Assembly (NCBI GenBank): GCA_028066055.1
Contig: JALCBY010000009.1
Location: forward strand, 54,021 to 118,020
Reading direction: 5' to 3'
DNA: 64,000 bases
Origin: Hyphomicrobiaceae bacterium
Lineage (GTDB): Bacteria > Pseudomonadota > Alphaproteobacteria > Rhizobiales > Methyloligellaceae
Of the stretch, positions 26,296 to 35,389 are shown one piece after another. How positions within the stretch are numbered: the first letter of the stretch is position 1; the number at the start of each line of letters is the position of its first letter. A program made the translations under genes and the position numbers. The notes under the pieces were generated by a model, which was not told the DNA's origin, did not search any database, and worked only from the letters and a program-made list of their open reading frames with translations.

Positions 26296-26730
26296 TCAAT
26301 AGCACGGCGGCAACATACACTGTAGCTTCATCATTTGTGCTGCGCTTTCACCCAGCACAAACATGACGATCAAGGCGCTGACAATCCACATGATGGCCTC
26401 CAGCCCCTTGTTGATCTGTGCTTGAGTCGCCACCTGCTCCACAATTCCATAGTCCTCCGGGTCCAGCGTGCCTTCCTGGTCCTGTTTGAGAACCTTTTTG
26501 CAGAAATGGCGCACCCACGGCGGCACGATGTCGTTGAACATGTAACCGGTGAAGTATTTTTCGATTGTCTTTTCTTCACCGGCCTCGCCAAACCATTCCT
26601 CGTAAGCCAGCTCGAAAACCTTGAACTCCCCCACGCTCAGGAGCGACGAGGCGCGCAAGACTGACCAAACGTCGTTCGGAATCTTGTGCTCGTCGAAATA
26701 ACGGCGGTCTTCCGCGTCGGGAGTGGTCAT
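26296..26730 (-). CDS. C-terminally anchored protein of unknown function
   Basis: A 144-aa protein. A soluble acidic N-terminal part (DRRYFDEHKIPNDVWSVLRA, EEKTIEKYFTGYMFNDIVPPWVRHFCKK in pieces) leads to one hydrophobic helix near the C-terminus (IMWIVSALIVMFVLG) and a Cys-containing end (LQCMLPPCY). The ATG at 26730 is preferred over an in-frame start at 26775. Part of a small minus-strand pair with the 58-aa protein, convergent with the TPR pair. Family unknown. Confidence 0.7.
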   Translation of the reverse strand: MTTPDAEDRRYFDEHKIPNDVWSVLRASSLLSVGEFKVFELAYEEWFGEAGEEKTIEKYFTGYMFNDIVPPWVRHFCKKVLKQDQEGTLDPEDYGIVEQVATQAQINKGLEAIMWIVSALIVMFVLGESAAQMMKLQCMLPPCY

Positions 26731-26923
26731 GGGTCTGCCGTCGTCATTAGCCGATCTGCTCGCCGTCCACGTCACATCTTATCGACGCACGTGATCGCGT
26801 AAAGGCCAACCCCCGCTGCTCTCGGATGTTTGATCGGCATTCGGGCCTAAGTATGACTGCGTCGTGCTTTCCCTTCGATCCGTTTCACATCTTCATAAAG
26901 GAGTACCCCCTGCCCTGATCCAT

Positions 26924-28042
26924 TCAGGCTGCAAGTGCCGTCGCAGGCTCGGTAAAACTGTAGCCCAGGTCTTCCGCCACGGCCTGATACGTCACCTTGC
27001 CGCGATAGACATTCAGCCCTTCCAGCAGGTGCGGGTTTTCGAGCAAGGCGGCGTTCACACCCTTGTCGGCGATCTGGAGAATGAACGGCAACGTGACGTT
27101 GTTCAGGGCATAGGTCGAGGTCCGTGCGACGGCCCCCGGCATGTTCGCCACGCAATAATGGACAACCCCATCGACCACATAAGTCGGCTCGGCATGGGTG
27201 GTCGGCTTTGCGGTTTCGAAACAGCCGCCCTGATCGATTGCCACGTCAACGAGAACAGAGCCCGGACGCATGCGCGATACCTGATCGCGGCTGACCAGTT
27301 TCGGCGCCTTGGCGCCCGGCACCAGAACGCCGCCGATGACCAGATCCGCGTCGAGCACTTCCTGTTCTATGGTCAGTGCGGTGGAGTACAGCGTCTTGAT
27401 GCGCCCGCCGAAGCGCACCACGAGGGCACGCATGGTATCGACGTTGCGTTCAATGACGGTTACGTCGGCTCCGAGCCCGATTGCCATGTAAGCGGCATTT
27501 TCTCCCACGACGCCGCCGCCAATGATAACGACCTTGGCAGGCGCGACACCCGGGACTCCCCCGATGAGTATGCCTGCGCCCCCCGGCTCCTTCTCCAGGC
27601 AGTGGGCACCGGCCTGAATGGACATGCGACCGGCCACCTGTGACATCGGAGCCAGCAGCGGCAAGCCACCATGGGCGTCGGTAACCGTTTCATACGCGAC
27701 GCAGATCGCTCCGCTTTCGACCAGGTCCTTCGTCTGCTCGGGGTCCGGCGCGAGGTGAAGATAGGTGAACAGGATCTGTCCATCCCGGAGCAGGGATCGC
27801 TCCCCTGCCTGCGGTTCCTTGACCTTCACGATCATGTCGGCGCGCGCGAAGACATCCTCTGCCGTGTCTGCGATCTCGGCGCCGGCCGCGCGATAGTCGT
27901 CGTCGCCCGCACCGATTCCAATTCCGGCATTGGTTTCGACGACGACCTCGTGGCCATGACTTGTGACTTCACGAACGCTCGCCGGGGTCATACCGACGCG
28001 ATATTCGTGGACCTTGACTTCCTTGGGCACACCAAGCCGCAT
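26924..28042 (-). CDS. ald: Alanine dehydrogenase
   Basis: Cytoplasmic NAD-dependent enzyme of 372 aa that converts L-alanine to pyruvate and ammonia. It shows the N-terminal [20 protein letters not shown], substrate-site segments ([15 protein letters not shown]) and the Rossmann motif [20 protein letters not shown]. The length is standard. It lies 156 bp downstream of the MocR gene on the same strand and may share its transcript. With a pyruvate-dependent omega-aminotransferase next door, its likely job is to recycle alanine back to pyruvate, releasing ammonium. Confidence 0.95.
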   Translation of the reverse strand: MRLGVPKEVKVHEYRVGMTPASVREVTSHGHEVVVETNAGIGIGAGDDDYRAAGAEIADTAEDVFARADMIVKVKEPQAGERSLLRDGQILFTYLHLAPDPEQTKDLVESGAICVAYETVTDAHGGLPLLAPMSQVAGRMSIQAGAHCLEKEPGGAGILIGGVPGVAPAKVVIIGGGVVGENAAYMAIGLGADVTVIERNVDTMRALVVRFGGRIKTLYSTALTIEQEVLDADLVIGGVLVPGAKAPKLVSRDQVSRMRPGSVLVDVAIDQGGCFETAKPTTHAEPTYVVDGVVHYCVANMPGAVARTSTYALNNVTLPFILQIADKGVNAALLENPHLLEGLNVYRGKVTYQAVAEDLGYSFTEPATALAA

Positions 28043-28198
28043 TTTCGCTCACTCCCATAAGCTATGCTTTTCCATTCAAATCTCTTGGACGGCCTCCACA
28101 AAAAATGAGAAAGCGGTCACCTCTATCGCATCATGCTCCACGCGCCGCCGATAGTGCCAGATAATCACTTTCTTGCAGACCAGCGCGGACCATACGAT

Positions 28199-29683
28199 CT
28201 ATGTGGGGTATCGGTGTTGTTGAGAATTCGTAATCAACCTCGCGAGACGCCGGATGCCCGGTTCGATCATTTCTGAGTCTATCGAAGAAAATCCCAGACG
28301 GAACTCAGGCACACTGCCGCGGGCATTTGAGAAATATATCCGCCCGGGCTCGATGATAACGCCAACATTCAGAGCCTTGCGCGCCAACACATCGCTGTCG
28401 AGTCCTTTCGGGCCGCTCACCCAGAAGCTCGTTCCTCCGAATGTGGGCATACGACCGGATTCCGGCAGATACGCCTCAAGAGCATCGCACATCGCTTCCC
28501 ATCGCAACCGGTAAGCACGTTCGAGACGTTTGATGAGGGCGTCGTGATAGCCCAGCGCAAGAAACAGCGCGACCGCACGCTGATTGTTGTTCGGCGTATG
28601 ACGAACCATCAGCCGCCGCAGCGCCCTCAATTCGTCGACGAGTTCCTTCGGACCGACAAGAAAGCCCATCCGCAGGCCGGGGAACAGTGTTTTCGAAAGC
28701 GATCCGACGTAGATCACGCGCCCGTCACGATCCAGGGATTTGAGCGCGGGACAGGGTTCGCCGATATAGTTTGTCTCAAACTCATAGTCGTCCTCGACAA
28801 TAATGAGATCGTTTGCCCGCGCCGCATCCAACAGTTCGGACCGGCGATCCCGCGGCATGGTCACGGTCGTCGGGAACTGGTGGCTCGGTGTCGTGAATAC
28901 AACGTCGGCGCGGCCCAGCCTTTCGTCGACCACCATGCCGCTGTGATCCAGGTCAATCGGCATCATTCGATCCGTTCGGAGCCGGAAGATATTACGGACA
29001 TCGGGATAGCCGGGTTCTTCCATGGCGACGACCGTGTCACGCGTGACGAGAAGACTCGCGAGCAGATAGAGCGCATTCTGGGCCCCAAGCGTGACGAGGA
29101 TTTCGTCGTCCCGCGCCATGATTCCGCGCCGCGGGAGGATGCGCGTCCTGATCTGCTCGACCAGCATCGGATCGTCACGGTCCCGTAAATCGCTGGTCCA
29201 GGCATCGATCCACTGCTTGCCGAGCGCCTGGCGGTTGCATTCGCGCCACTCGGCGATCGGAAACAGTTTGTGATCCACCTGCCCATAGATGAATGGGTAG
29301 GGATAATCCTGCCAGTCGGCGGGTTTGTGGATGTTGTCCTGAACGCTGGGATGCACCCGGAACCGCCTCTCCCAGTCCAACGCCGAGGGATCGCCGCGAT
29401 CGTCGAGCAACGGACTTTGGGCACGTCCGTTCAGGATCTCCTCGTTCACATAGTAACCGGAACGCTCACGCGCGACGATGTAGCCGTCGTCGATCAGACC
29501 CTGGTAGGCCAGGACGACCGTGTTGCGGGAAACTCCGAGCTGTCTCGCCATCTGCCGGCTGGACGGAATGCGGTCATGGACCGGAAGCTGACCGCCAAGA
29601 ATTGCAGATACGAGGACTTCCCGTATCTGAGCCTGGAGGCTCATTTTGCCGGCCGCCGGCAACTGAAACAATGACTCACGCAT
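28199..29683 (-). CDS. MocR-type regulator (GntR HTH fused to aminotransferase), TauR-like
   Basis: PLP-dependent transcription factor of 494 aa. The N-terminal GntR winged helix (LVSAILGGQLPVHDRIPSSRQMARQLGVSRNTV in pieces: RIPSSRQMA, GVSRNTVVLAYQGL) is joined to a class-I aminotransferase-like domain with the PLP Lys in VGSLSKTLFPGLRMG. The ATG at 29683 is chosen because family members start shortly before the HTH. It is divergent from the omega-aminotransferase and tauABC, the layout seen for TauR in Rhodobacter and Paracoccus, so it is probably the activator of those genes. Taurine as inducer is inferred from context. Confidence 0.85.
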   Translation of the reverse strand: MRESLFQLPAAGKMSLQAQIREVLVSAILGGQLPVHDRIPSSRQMARQLGVSRNTVVLAYQGLIDDGYIVARERSGYYVNEEILNGRAQSPLLDDRGDPSALDWERRFRVHPSVQDNIHKPADWQDYPYPFIYGQVDHKLFPIAEWRECNRQALGKQWIDAWTSDLRDRDDPMLVEQIRTRILPRRGIMARDDEILVTLGAQNALYLLASLLVTRDTVVAMEEPGYPDVRNIFRLRTDRMMPIDLDHSGMVVDERLGRADVVFTTPSHQFPTTVTMPRDRRSELLDAARANDLIIVEDDYEFETNYIGEPCPALKSLDRDGRVIYVGSLSKTLFPGLRMGFLVGPKELVDELRALRRLMVRHTPNNNQRAVALFLALGYHDALIKRLERAYRLRWEAMCDALEAYLPESGRMPTFGGTSFWVSGPKGLDSDVLARKALNVGVIIEPGRIYFSNARGSVPEFRLGFSSIDSEMIEPGIRRLARLITNSQQHRYPT

Positions 29684-29859
29684 CCACTGGTCCCACCGAA
29701 ACCATAGAATTGGCTCTAGGATGAGTCCAAAATCAAAGAGTAGCTTGGAGAGCAGGTTTGGACAAGCTGGCAGGGGTCGAATGCCCTGCCGGAAAAATTG
29801 ATGCCGTGCACGGCGTTTCTGCAGACGCCGTTCACCAACTAAGGCGGGAAACACAAAAA
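29684..29859. promoter_or_regulatory. Divergent control region with candidate MocR operator
   Basis: Between the regulator and the aminotransferase. TTGGCTC and GAGTCCAA form a near inverted repeat around 29712-29733, and TTGGAC recurs near 29756-29762. MocR/TauR proteins bind direct or inverted repeats with GGAC/GTCC cores in such intervals. An in-frame TTG at 29758 could extend the aminotransferase but would overlap this region. Confidence 0.4.
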
Positions 29860-31176
29860 ATGCAATATTCGGCCAATACTCTCGAACATCACTGGATGCC
29901 GTTCACACCCAACAGGGAGTTCAAGGACGCTCCGCGGCTGGTCGTGAAGAGCAAGGGTGTCGAACTGTGGGATCATCACGGAAATCGGCTGCTCGACGGG
30001 TCTTCCGGGCTGTTTTGCGTGGCCGCCGGCCACGGGCGCGAGGAAATCGCCAAGGCCGTTCATTCCGCACTGATGGAGAACGACTATACGGCACCGTTCA
30101 ATCTCGGCCATCCCACATCGTTTGAGCTTGCACGGATGGTCGCGGCGATCACGCCGGAAGAGATCAATCACGTGTTCTTCACGAACTCGGGTTCGGAATC
30201 GATCGATACCGCGCTCAAGATCGCCATGGCCTATCACCGTTCGCGCGGCGAGGGGCAGCGCACCCGCTTCGTTTCACGCGAGCGCGCCTATCACGGTGTC
30301 AACATCGGCGGTACCTCACTGTCGGGCATGGTCAAAAACCGCGAAACCTTTTCAGGCGTGATGCCGAACGTTGTTTGCATGCGCCACACATGGCTTGAGG
30401 AGAACCGCTTCACCCGCGGTCAGCCCGAGCATGGCGCGGAACTCGCCGAAGACCTGCAGCGCATGGTCGACACCTATGGCGGCACGACCATCGCCGCCTG
30501 CTTTGTCGAACCGATCGCGGGATCGACGGGCACGCTTGTTCCGCCGAAGGGATATCTGCAGCGTCTTCGCGAAATCTGCGATGCCAATGGTATCCTGCTC
30601 GTGTTCGACGAGGTGATCTGCGGCTTCGGACGTCTCGGCGCGCCGTTCGCGGCACAGGCTTTTGGCGTGACACCCGACATCATGACCATGGCAAAAGCGC
30701 TGACGAATGGCGCCCAGCCGATGGGCGCTGTCGCGGTCCGCGACGACATTTACGACACGATTGTGAATGCCGCACCCGAAGGCGCCATCGAACTCTTTCA
30801 TGGCTACACCTATTCCGCACACCCGGCGGCGTGCGCGGCAGGCATCGCGACACAGAAAATCTATCAGGACGAAAAGCTGTTCGACCGGGCCGACGAATTG
30901 TCCGACTACTTCCTGGACAAGGTGTTTGCCCTCCAGGACATCGATCTCGTGACCGATATCCGCGGATACGGGATGCTGACGGGGATAGACGTGAAGCCCG
31001 GCGTCGTGCCTGGCATTCGCGGCACCAAGATTCAGAAGGCCCTCTTCCATAATGGCATTCACATCAAGTTCACGGGCGACGCCGGCATCTTTGCGCCACC
31101 GCTTGTAACCACGCGCGAACAGATCGACGAGATGATCGGTGTCGTGCGTGAAACGCTGGAGACCTTCAAGGACTAG
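29860..31176 (+). CDS. Class III omega-amino acid:pyruvate aminotransferase
   Basis: PLP enzyme of 438 aa. HHWMPFTPNREFKDAPRLVV and the GLFCVAAGHGREEI region are typical of beta-alanine/omega-amino acid:pyruvate transaminases. FTNSGSESIDTALK, FDEVICGFGRLG and the Schiff-base Lys in MTMAKALTNGAQP complete the fold. Because tauABC, a TauR-like regulator and alanine dehydrogenase surround it, taurine or hypotaurine is the likely amino donor, with beta-alanine possible. The ATG at 29860 gives the family N-terminus. No sulfoacetaldehyde acetyltransferase (xsc) is in the window, so the fate of the aldehyde is not visible here. Confidence 0.87.
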   Translation: MQYSANTLEHHWMPFTPNREFKDAPRLVVKSKGVELWDHHGNRLLDGSSGLFCVAAGHGREEIAKAVHSALMENDYTAPFNLGHPTSFELARMVAAITPEEINHVFFTNSGSESIDTALKIAMAYHRSRGEGQRTRFVSRERAYHGVNIGGTSLSGMVKNRETFSGVMPNVVCMRHTWLEENRFTRGQPEHGAELAEDLQRMVDTYGGTTIAACFVEPIAGSTGTLVPPKGYLQRLREICDANGILLVFDEVICGFGRLGAPFAAQAFGVTPDIMTMAKALTNGAQPMGAVAVRDDIYDTIVNAAPEGAIELFHGYTYSAHPAACAAGIATQKIYQDEKLFDRADELSDYFLDKVFALQDIDLVTDIRGYGMLTGIDVKPGVVPGIRGTKIQKALFHNGIHIKFTGDAGIFAPPLVTTREQIDEMIGVVRETLETFKD

Positions 31177-31268
31177 GTTGGCAAGGGAGCTCCATGGGTT
31201 CGCTGGACGCTGGCGTCGGTTCGTAGAACAATGCAACTCAGTTTGTAGCTAAGTAGGGAGGAACGAGT

Positions 31269-32282
31269 ATGAGGAAATTTTTTTCGACCATAGCCGGTGC
31301 CGTGTTCGCACTGACGCTCACCTTTGCCGGTGTGCAAGCGAACGAAGTGACCATCGGATACCAGCAGGTTTTCAACCCGTGGAAAGTCGCAATTGCGAAC
31401 AGCGATTTCGAAAAAGCCACCGGTTACAAGATCAACTGGAAGAAGTTTGACTCAGGCGCAAAGGTCATCACAGCGATGGCGTCCGGCGATGTGCATATCG
31501 CGATGGCCGGATCGAGCCCGATTGCTGCGGGCGTAAGCCGCGGCCTGCCGATCAAGCTGTTCTGGATCGTCGAGAACATCAACGACGCCGAGGCGCTGGT
31601 CGTGCGCAACGGCTCAGGCATCGAGAAGCCTGCAGACCTGAAGGGTAAGAAACTCGGCGTGCCCTTCGTTTCCACCACCCACTTCCATACCCTGTTCGCG
31701 CTTGAGGTGAACAAGATCGACCCGAAGGAAGTGAAACTTCTCAACATGCAGCCGAACGCGATTGCCGCTGCATGGGAACGTGGCGACATTGACGCGGCTT
31801 TCATCTGGGATCCGGCCCTCGGCCGCATCAAGAAGTCGGGTTCGGTGCTGCTAACGTCCGGCGATCTTTCAAAGCTCGGCAAGGCGACGTTTGACGGCAT
31901 GATCGTCACCAACGATTTTGCAGGCAAAAATGCCAAGTTCATGTGCCAGTTCGTCAAGGGCATGGCTGCCGCGGACAAGGCCTATCGCGACAACCCGGCA
32001 AACTTCGGCCCCGACTCTGAAAACGCGAAAAAGATCGTGAAGATGGTCGGTGGTGAAGCGAAGAATGTCGCCGGTGTCCTGGCGCTCTATGACTTCCCGG
32101 ACCTGAAAGCTCAGGCTTCCAACGCGTGGCTTGGCGGCGGCAAGGACGGCGGCGCGGCAAAGGCCCTCTTCTTCACATCGGAGTTCCTGAAGAAGGAGAA
32201 GAAGGTTGACGACCTCTTGCCCGACTACGGCGCCGTGGTAACGGACAAGTTCGTTAAAGCAGCGCTAGCAGGCGACTGCTGA
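31269..32282 (+). CDS. tauA: Taurine-type ABC transporter substrate-binding protein
   Basis: Periplasmic binding protein of 337 aa with a signal peptide (about 1-24, FAGVQANE). VTIGYQQVFNPWKVAIAN, FDSGAKVITAMASGDVHIAMAGSSPIAAGV, LKGKKLGVPFVSTTHFHTLFAL and WERGDIDAAFIWDPAL are characteristic of TauA/SsuA-like NMT1-fold proteins. A ribosome site (GGGAGG) precedes the ATG. A terminator hairpin separates it from tauB, so it should be made in excess over the transporter body. Confidence 0.92.
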   Translation: MRKFFSTIAGAVFALTLTFAGVQANEVTIGYQQVFNPWKVAIANSDFEKATGYKINWKKFDSGAKVITAMASGDVHIAMAGSSPIAAGVSRGLPIKLFWIVENINDAEALVVRNGSGIEKPADLKGKKLGVPFVSTTHFHTLFALEVNKIDPKEVKLLNMQPNAIAAAWERGDIDAAFIWDPALGRIKKSGSVLLTSGDLSKLGKATFDGMIVTNDFAGKNAKFMCQFVKGMAAADKAYRDNPANFGPDSENAKKIVKMVGGEAKNVAGVLALYDFPDLKAQASNAWLGGGKDGGAAKALFFTSEFLKKEKKVDDLLPDYGAVVTDKFVKAALAGDC

Positions 32283-32295
32283 GATAGCATCTCGC

Positions 32296-32330
32296 AAGGC
32301 GGCCTCGGCAGAGGCCGCCTTTTTTCTTTT
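32296..32330 (+). terminator. Intra-operon terminator/attenuator between tauA and tauB
   Basis: Perfect 11-bp stem AAGGCGGCCTC/GAGGCCGCCTT (32296-32306 and 32311-32321), a 4-nt loop and a T-rich tail (TTTTTCTTTTC). Partial readthrough would supply tauBC. Confidence 0.85.
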
Positions 32331-32364
32331 CTTCTCTTTTTCAAGAGACCTGGAGGCGACCAAA

Positions 32365-33249
32365 ATGGCTCAGGTCAAATCACGATCAAAACCAAAGCGG
32401 GCCAAGACCACCCGAAAAAAAAGTACTGGTTCGGCGGCAGCAAATGAGCAGGCAACGCTGCGGGCCGAAGAAGTTACCGTCATCTACCCCACCGCGCTTG
32501 GCGAGGGCGTTCATGCGCTGGAGAAAGTATCACTTTCAATGGGTCCTGGAGATTTTGTTGTTGCGCTCGGAGCATCCGGTTGCGGCAAGACAACTTTTCT
32601 GAATCTTCTCGCAGGCTTCATTCAGCCAACCCATGGCCAGGTGACGCTTGGAGGCAAACCAATAGCAGGTCCGGGCGCGGACCGCGGTGTGGTGTTTCAG
32701 AAACACGCGCTTCTGCCGTGGCTCAAGGTTCTGCAAAATGTCACCTTCGGGTTGAAACTTCAGGGCGTTCAGAAAGAGAAACGCCGCGAGATGGCGCGCA
32801 AATACATCAACCTTGTTGGCCTCAAGGACTTCGAAGACAAGAACATCTACGAGCTGTCGGGCGGCATGCAGCAACGTGTCGGTTTGGCAAGAGCGCTGAC
32901 AAGCGATCCGGCGGCCCTTCTCATGGATGAGCCGCTCGGCGCCCTTGATGCGCTGACGCGCGACAATATGCAGGAGCTCATTCTCGACGTATGGCGGGAG
33001 ACCAACAAAGCAATCTTCTTCATCACCCACAGCGTCGAGGAAGCGCTGTTTCTGGCAACGAAGCTGATCGTCATGTCACCGCGCCCCGGGCGCATCACGC
33101 ACGAATACGATCTCGATTTCTGCCATCGGTTCTTCGAGTGCCGGGACGCGCGCAAGGTCAAGTCCATGCCGGACTTCATAAAGATGCGCGAGGAAATCAT
33201 CACCATCATTCGTGGTGACGAGCTTGAAGGGGGGAATATCCATGTCTGA
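32365..33249 (+). CDS. tauB: Taurine-type ABC transporter ATP-binding protein
   Basis: Cytoplasmic ATPase of 294 aa: Walker A GASGCGKTTFLN, Q-loop VVFQKHALLPWL, signature LSGGMQQRVGLARAL, Walker B LLMDEPLGALDAL and the switch His in FFITHSVEEA, as in TauB/SsuB. A basic N-terminal extension of about 30 residues (KSRSKPKRAKTTRKK) is unusual for the family. A TGGAGG ribosome site precedes the ATG. It overlaps tauC by 8 bp. Confidence 0.93.
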   Translation: MAQVKSRSKPKRAKTTRKKSTGSAAANEQATLRAEEVTVIYPTALGEGVHALEKVSLSMGPGDFVVALGASGCGKTTFLNLLAGFIQPTHGQVTLGGKPIAGPGADRGVVFQKHALLPWLKVLQNVTFGLKLQGVQKEKRREMARKYINLVGLKDFEDKNIYELSGGMQQRVGLARALTSDPAALLMDEPLGALDALTRDNMQELILDVWRETNKAIFFITHSVEEALFLATKLIVMSPRPGRITHEYDLDFCHRFFECRDARKVKSMPDFIKMREEIITIIRGDELEGGNIHV

Positions 33250-34117
33250 CGTGACCGTACGCGAAGGCGCGTATCTTTCCCGTTTCGGAAAGCTTTTCTC
33301 GGCGGGGCCCGTAAAGCCCGGCGACTCGTTCGGTGCACCGGGCATGGGCAATTCCACATCCATCGCCATTGCTACCGCCATCGCACTGTTCGCATTGTGG
33401 TGGATCGTAACCGCGCCCGGACTGGGGCCGATGATCAAGCCGCTGTTCCTGCCCTCCCCGGGGCAGGTCTGGGCCAAGTTCATCTCAGTCTCAACGGAAG
33501 GGTATCAGGACCGCACACTCGGAGAGCATACCTGGGCGAGCGTTCAGCGGATTTTCGTTGCATTTTTCCTGGCAGCGGTCATCGGCATTCCGATTGGCAT
33601 CGCCATGGCAACCAACCGTGTCTTCCGTGGCATTTTCGATCCGCCGATCGAGTTTTATCGTCCGCTGCCGCCGTTGGGCTATCTGCCGCTCACCGTCATC
33701 TGGTTCGGGATCGGTGAAACGCAAAAGCTGGTGCTGCTGTTTCTGGCAATGTTCGCACCCATGGTGCTCAACACGCGGGCCGGTGTGAGATCCGTCGCCA
33801 TCGAGCAAATTCACGCGGCCTACTCGCTCGGCGCAAGCCGGGCGCAGGTTCTGTGGCATGTCATTCTCAAGGGAGCGATGCCGGAAATACTCACCGGCAT
33901 GCGAATCGGCATCGGATTCGGCTGGACTACACTCGTGGCCGCCGAGCTGGTTGCAACCGAGTCAGGCCTTGGTGCGATGATCATGAGCGCATCGGAGTTC
34001 CTTGTAACCTCCGTCGTCATCATGGGTATCATTGTTATCGGTATTATCGCCTATTCGTTCGACCTCCTCATGCGATGGATCGAGAGAAAGGTCGTGCCCT
34101 GGAAAGGACGCGTGTAA
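33242..34117 (+). CDS. tauC: Taurine-type ABC transporter permease
   Basis: Inner-membrane permease of 291 aa with about six helices and the BPD_transp_1 EAA loop (AAYSLGASRAQVLWHVILKGAMPEI in pieces: YSLGASRAQ, LKGAMPEIL). It is typical of TauC/SsuC. The ATG at 33242 lies inside the tauB end, so translation is coupled; an in-frame upstream start at 33212 would overlap tauB further and is unlikely. A terminator follows. Confidence 0.92.
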   Translation: MSDVTVREGAYLSRFGKLFSAGPVKPGDSFGAPGMGNSTSIAIATAIALFALWWIVTAPGLGPMIKPLFLPSPGQVWAKFISVSTEGYQDRTLGEHTWASVQRIFVAFFLAAVIGIPIGIAMATNRVFRGIFDPPIEFYRPLPPLGYLPLTVIWFGIGETQKLVLLFLAMFAPMVLNTRAGVRSVAIEQIHAAYSLGASRAQVLWHVILKGAMPEILTGMRIGIGFGWTTLVAAELVATESGLGAMIMSASEFLVTSVVIMGIIVIGIIAYSFDLLMRWIERKVVPWKGRV

Positions 34118-34128
34118 GGATGGAAAAG

Positions 34129-34158
34129 CGCCGGTTCCGATTGGAACCGGCGTTTTTT
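34129..34158 (+). terminator. Rho-independent terminator of tauABC
   Basis: Perfect 10-bp stem CGCCGGTTCC/GGAACCGGCG (34129-34138 and 34143-34152), a 4-nt loop and a T6 tail, just after tauC. Confidence 0.9.
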
Positions 34159-34177
34159 GTGTATATGACGCCTGCCG

Positions 34178-35371
34178 ATGAGTGACACTCCCGCCGGTAC
34201 GTTCCGCCGCATTGTCTGGCCCCTTGCCGTGGCGGAAACCATTGTCTGGGCCGCGATGTATTATTCCTTTCCAGCCCTATTGCTGGAGTGGGAAGCCGAC
34301 CTTGGCTGGAGTAAAACGGAACTCACCGGCGCCCTCACTCTGTCCCTGCTGGTCTCCGCGGCTTCGTCACCATTCGCCGGACGCATCATCGATCACGGTC
34401 ACGGCCGTGTTCTGCTGACAGGCAGTGCGCTCAGCGGCGCAATTCTGCTCGTCCTGCTGTCCCAGGTCACCAGTCTTTGGCAGTTCTATGCGGTGTGGAT
34501 TTTGATCGGTCTCGCCATGTCCGGATGCCTGTATGACGCGTGCTTCGCGATCCTGACCCATACGATGGGTGATCAGGCGAAGCGAGCCATCACCCTCGTC
34601 ACGTTGGTCGCGGGACTGGCGGGAACCGTGTCTTTCCCGAGCGCAAACGCTCTTGCCTCACTCTTCGGCTGGCGCGTCGCTCTGGATGTCTTTGCACTTG
34701 TAATCGTCGTCGTCGCAGTGCCGCTGTTCTGGCACGCCTCGGGCCGTGCGCATAGCCACTCCCGTCATGAGCCTCTCCCGGTGGGTCGCAAGTTGGATGC
34801 CGGGCTGCGCCTCATCCGCTCTCCGCTATTCTGGTGTCTGGCCCTGTGCTTCGTCACCATGGCGGTCAATCACGGTGTCATTATCAATCATCTTCTGCCG
34901 ATTCTCGACGCGCGCGGTGTGCACAACGAAACAGCCATTCTTGCGATTTCCATGATCGGACCCATGCAGGTTGCGGGCCGTCTGGCCATGATGGCGGCCG
35001 AACGGCATGTCGCCACGAGCTTCATCTTCATGACCTGCACGTTTGCCGCCGCAATCGCCTCGCTCTCACTTTACTGGGCGGCCGCGATCCCGGCCCTGCT
35101 GGTCAGTTTCGTACTCCTTCAGGGGGCGGGACACGGCGTTGTCAGCATCGTGCGGCCGGTCATCATTGCCGATTATCTGGGCCGGCAGGACTTCGGCCTC
35201 GTTTCTGGTGTTCTGGCATCGTTTTTTATGGTGGGTTCTGCCTTCGCTCCCACCATCGGATCGGTGATCTGGGAATGGGGCGGGTATGACCGGGTGATCC
35301 AGTTCACCTTCGCAATTGCACTGGTAGCGTTTTGCACGCTCGTGGTGGCACGATTGATCGCGGGGCGCTAG
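34178..35371 (+). CDS. MFS transporter
   Basis: Inner-membrane carrier of 397 aa with twelve hydrophobic helices in two sets of six and the MFS loop motif variant in SSPFAGRIIDHGHGRVLL. The first helix region (PLAVAETIVWAAMYYSFPALLLEWEADLGWSKTELT in part) resembles monocarboxylate/oxalate-formate-antiporter-type MFS proteins. It is separated from tauC by a terminator, so it is probably an independent unit. The substrate is not predictable. It converges with korB, with stops 18 bp apart. Confidence 0.85.
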   Translation: MSDTPAGTFRRIVWPLAVAETIVWAAMYYSFPALLLEWEADLGWSKTELTGALTLSLLVSAASSPFAGRIIDHGHGRVLLTGSALSGAILLVLLSQVTSLWQFYAVWILIGLAMSGCLYDACFAILTHTMGDQAKRAITLVTLVAGLAGTVSFPSANALASLFGWRVALDVFALVIVVVAVPLFWHASGRAHSHSRHEPLPVGRKLDAGLRLIRSPLFWCLALCFVTMAVNHGVIINHLLPILDARGVHNETAILAISMIGPMQVAGRLAMMAAERHVATSFIFMTCTFAAAIASLSLYWAAAIPALLVSFVLLQGAGHGVVSIVRPVIIADYLGRQDFGLVSGVLASFFMVGSAFAPTIGSVIWEWGGYDRVIQFTFAIALVAFCTLVVARLIAGR

Positions 35372-35389
35372 CCGCGCAATCGCGGGTGT

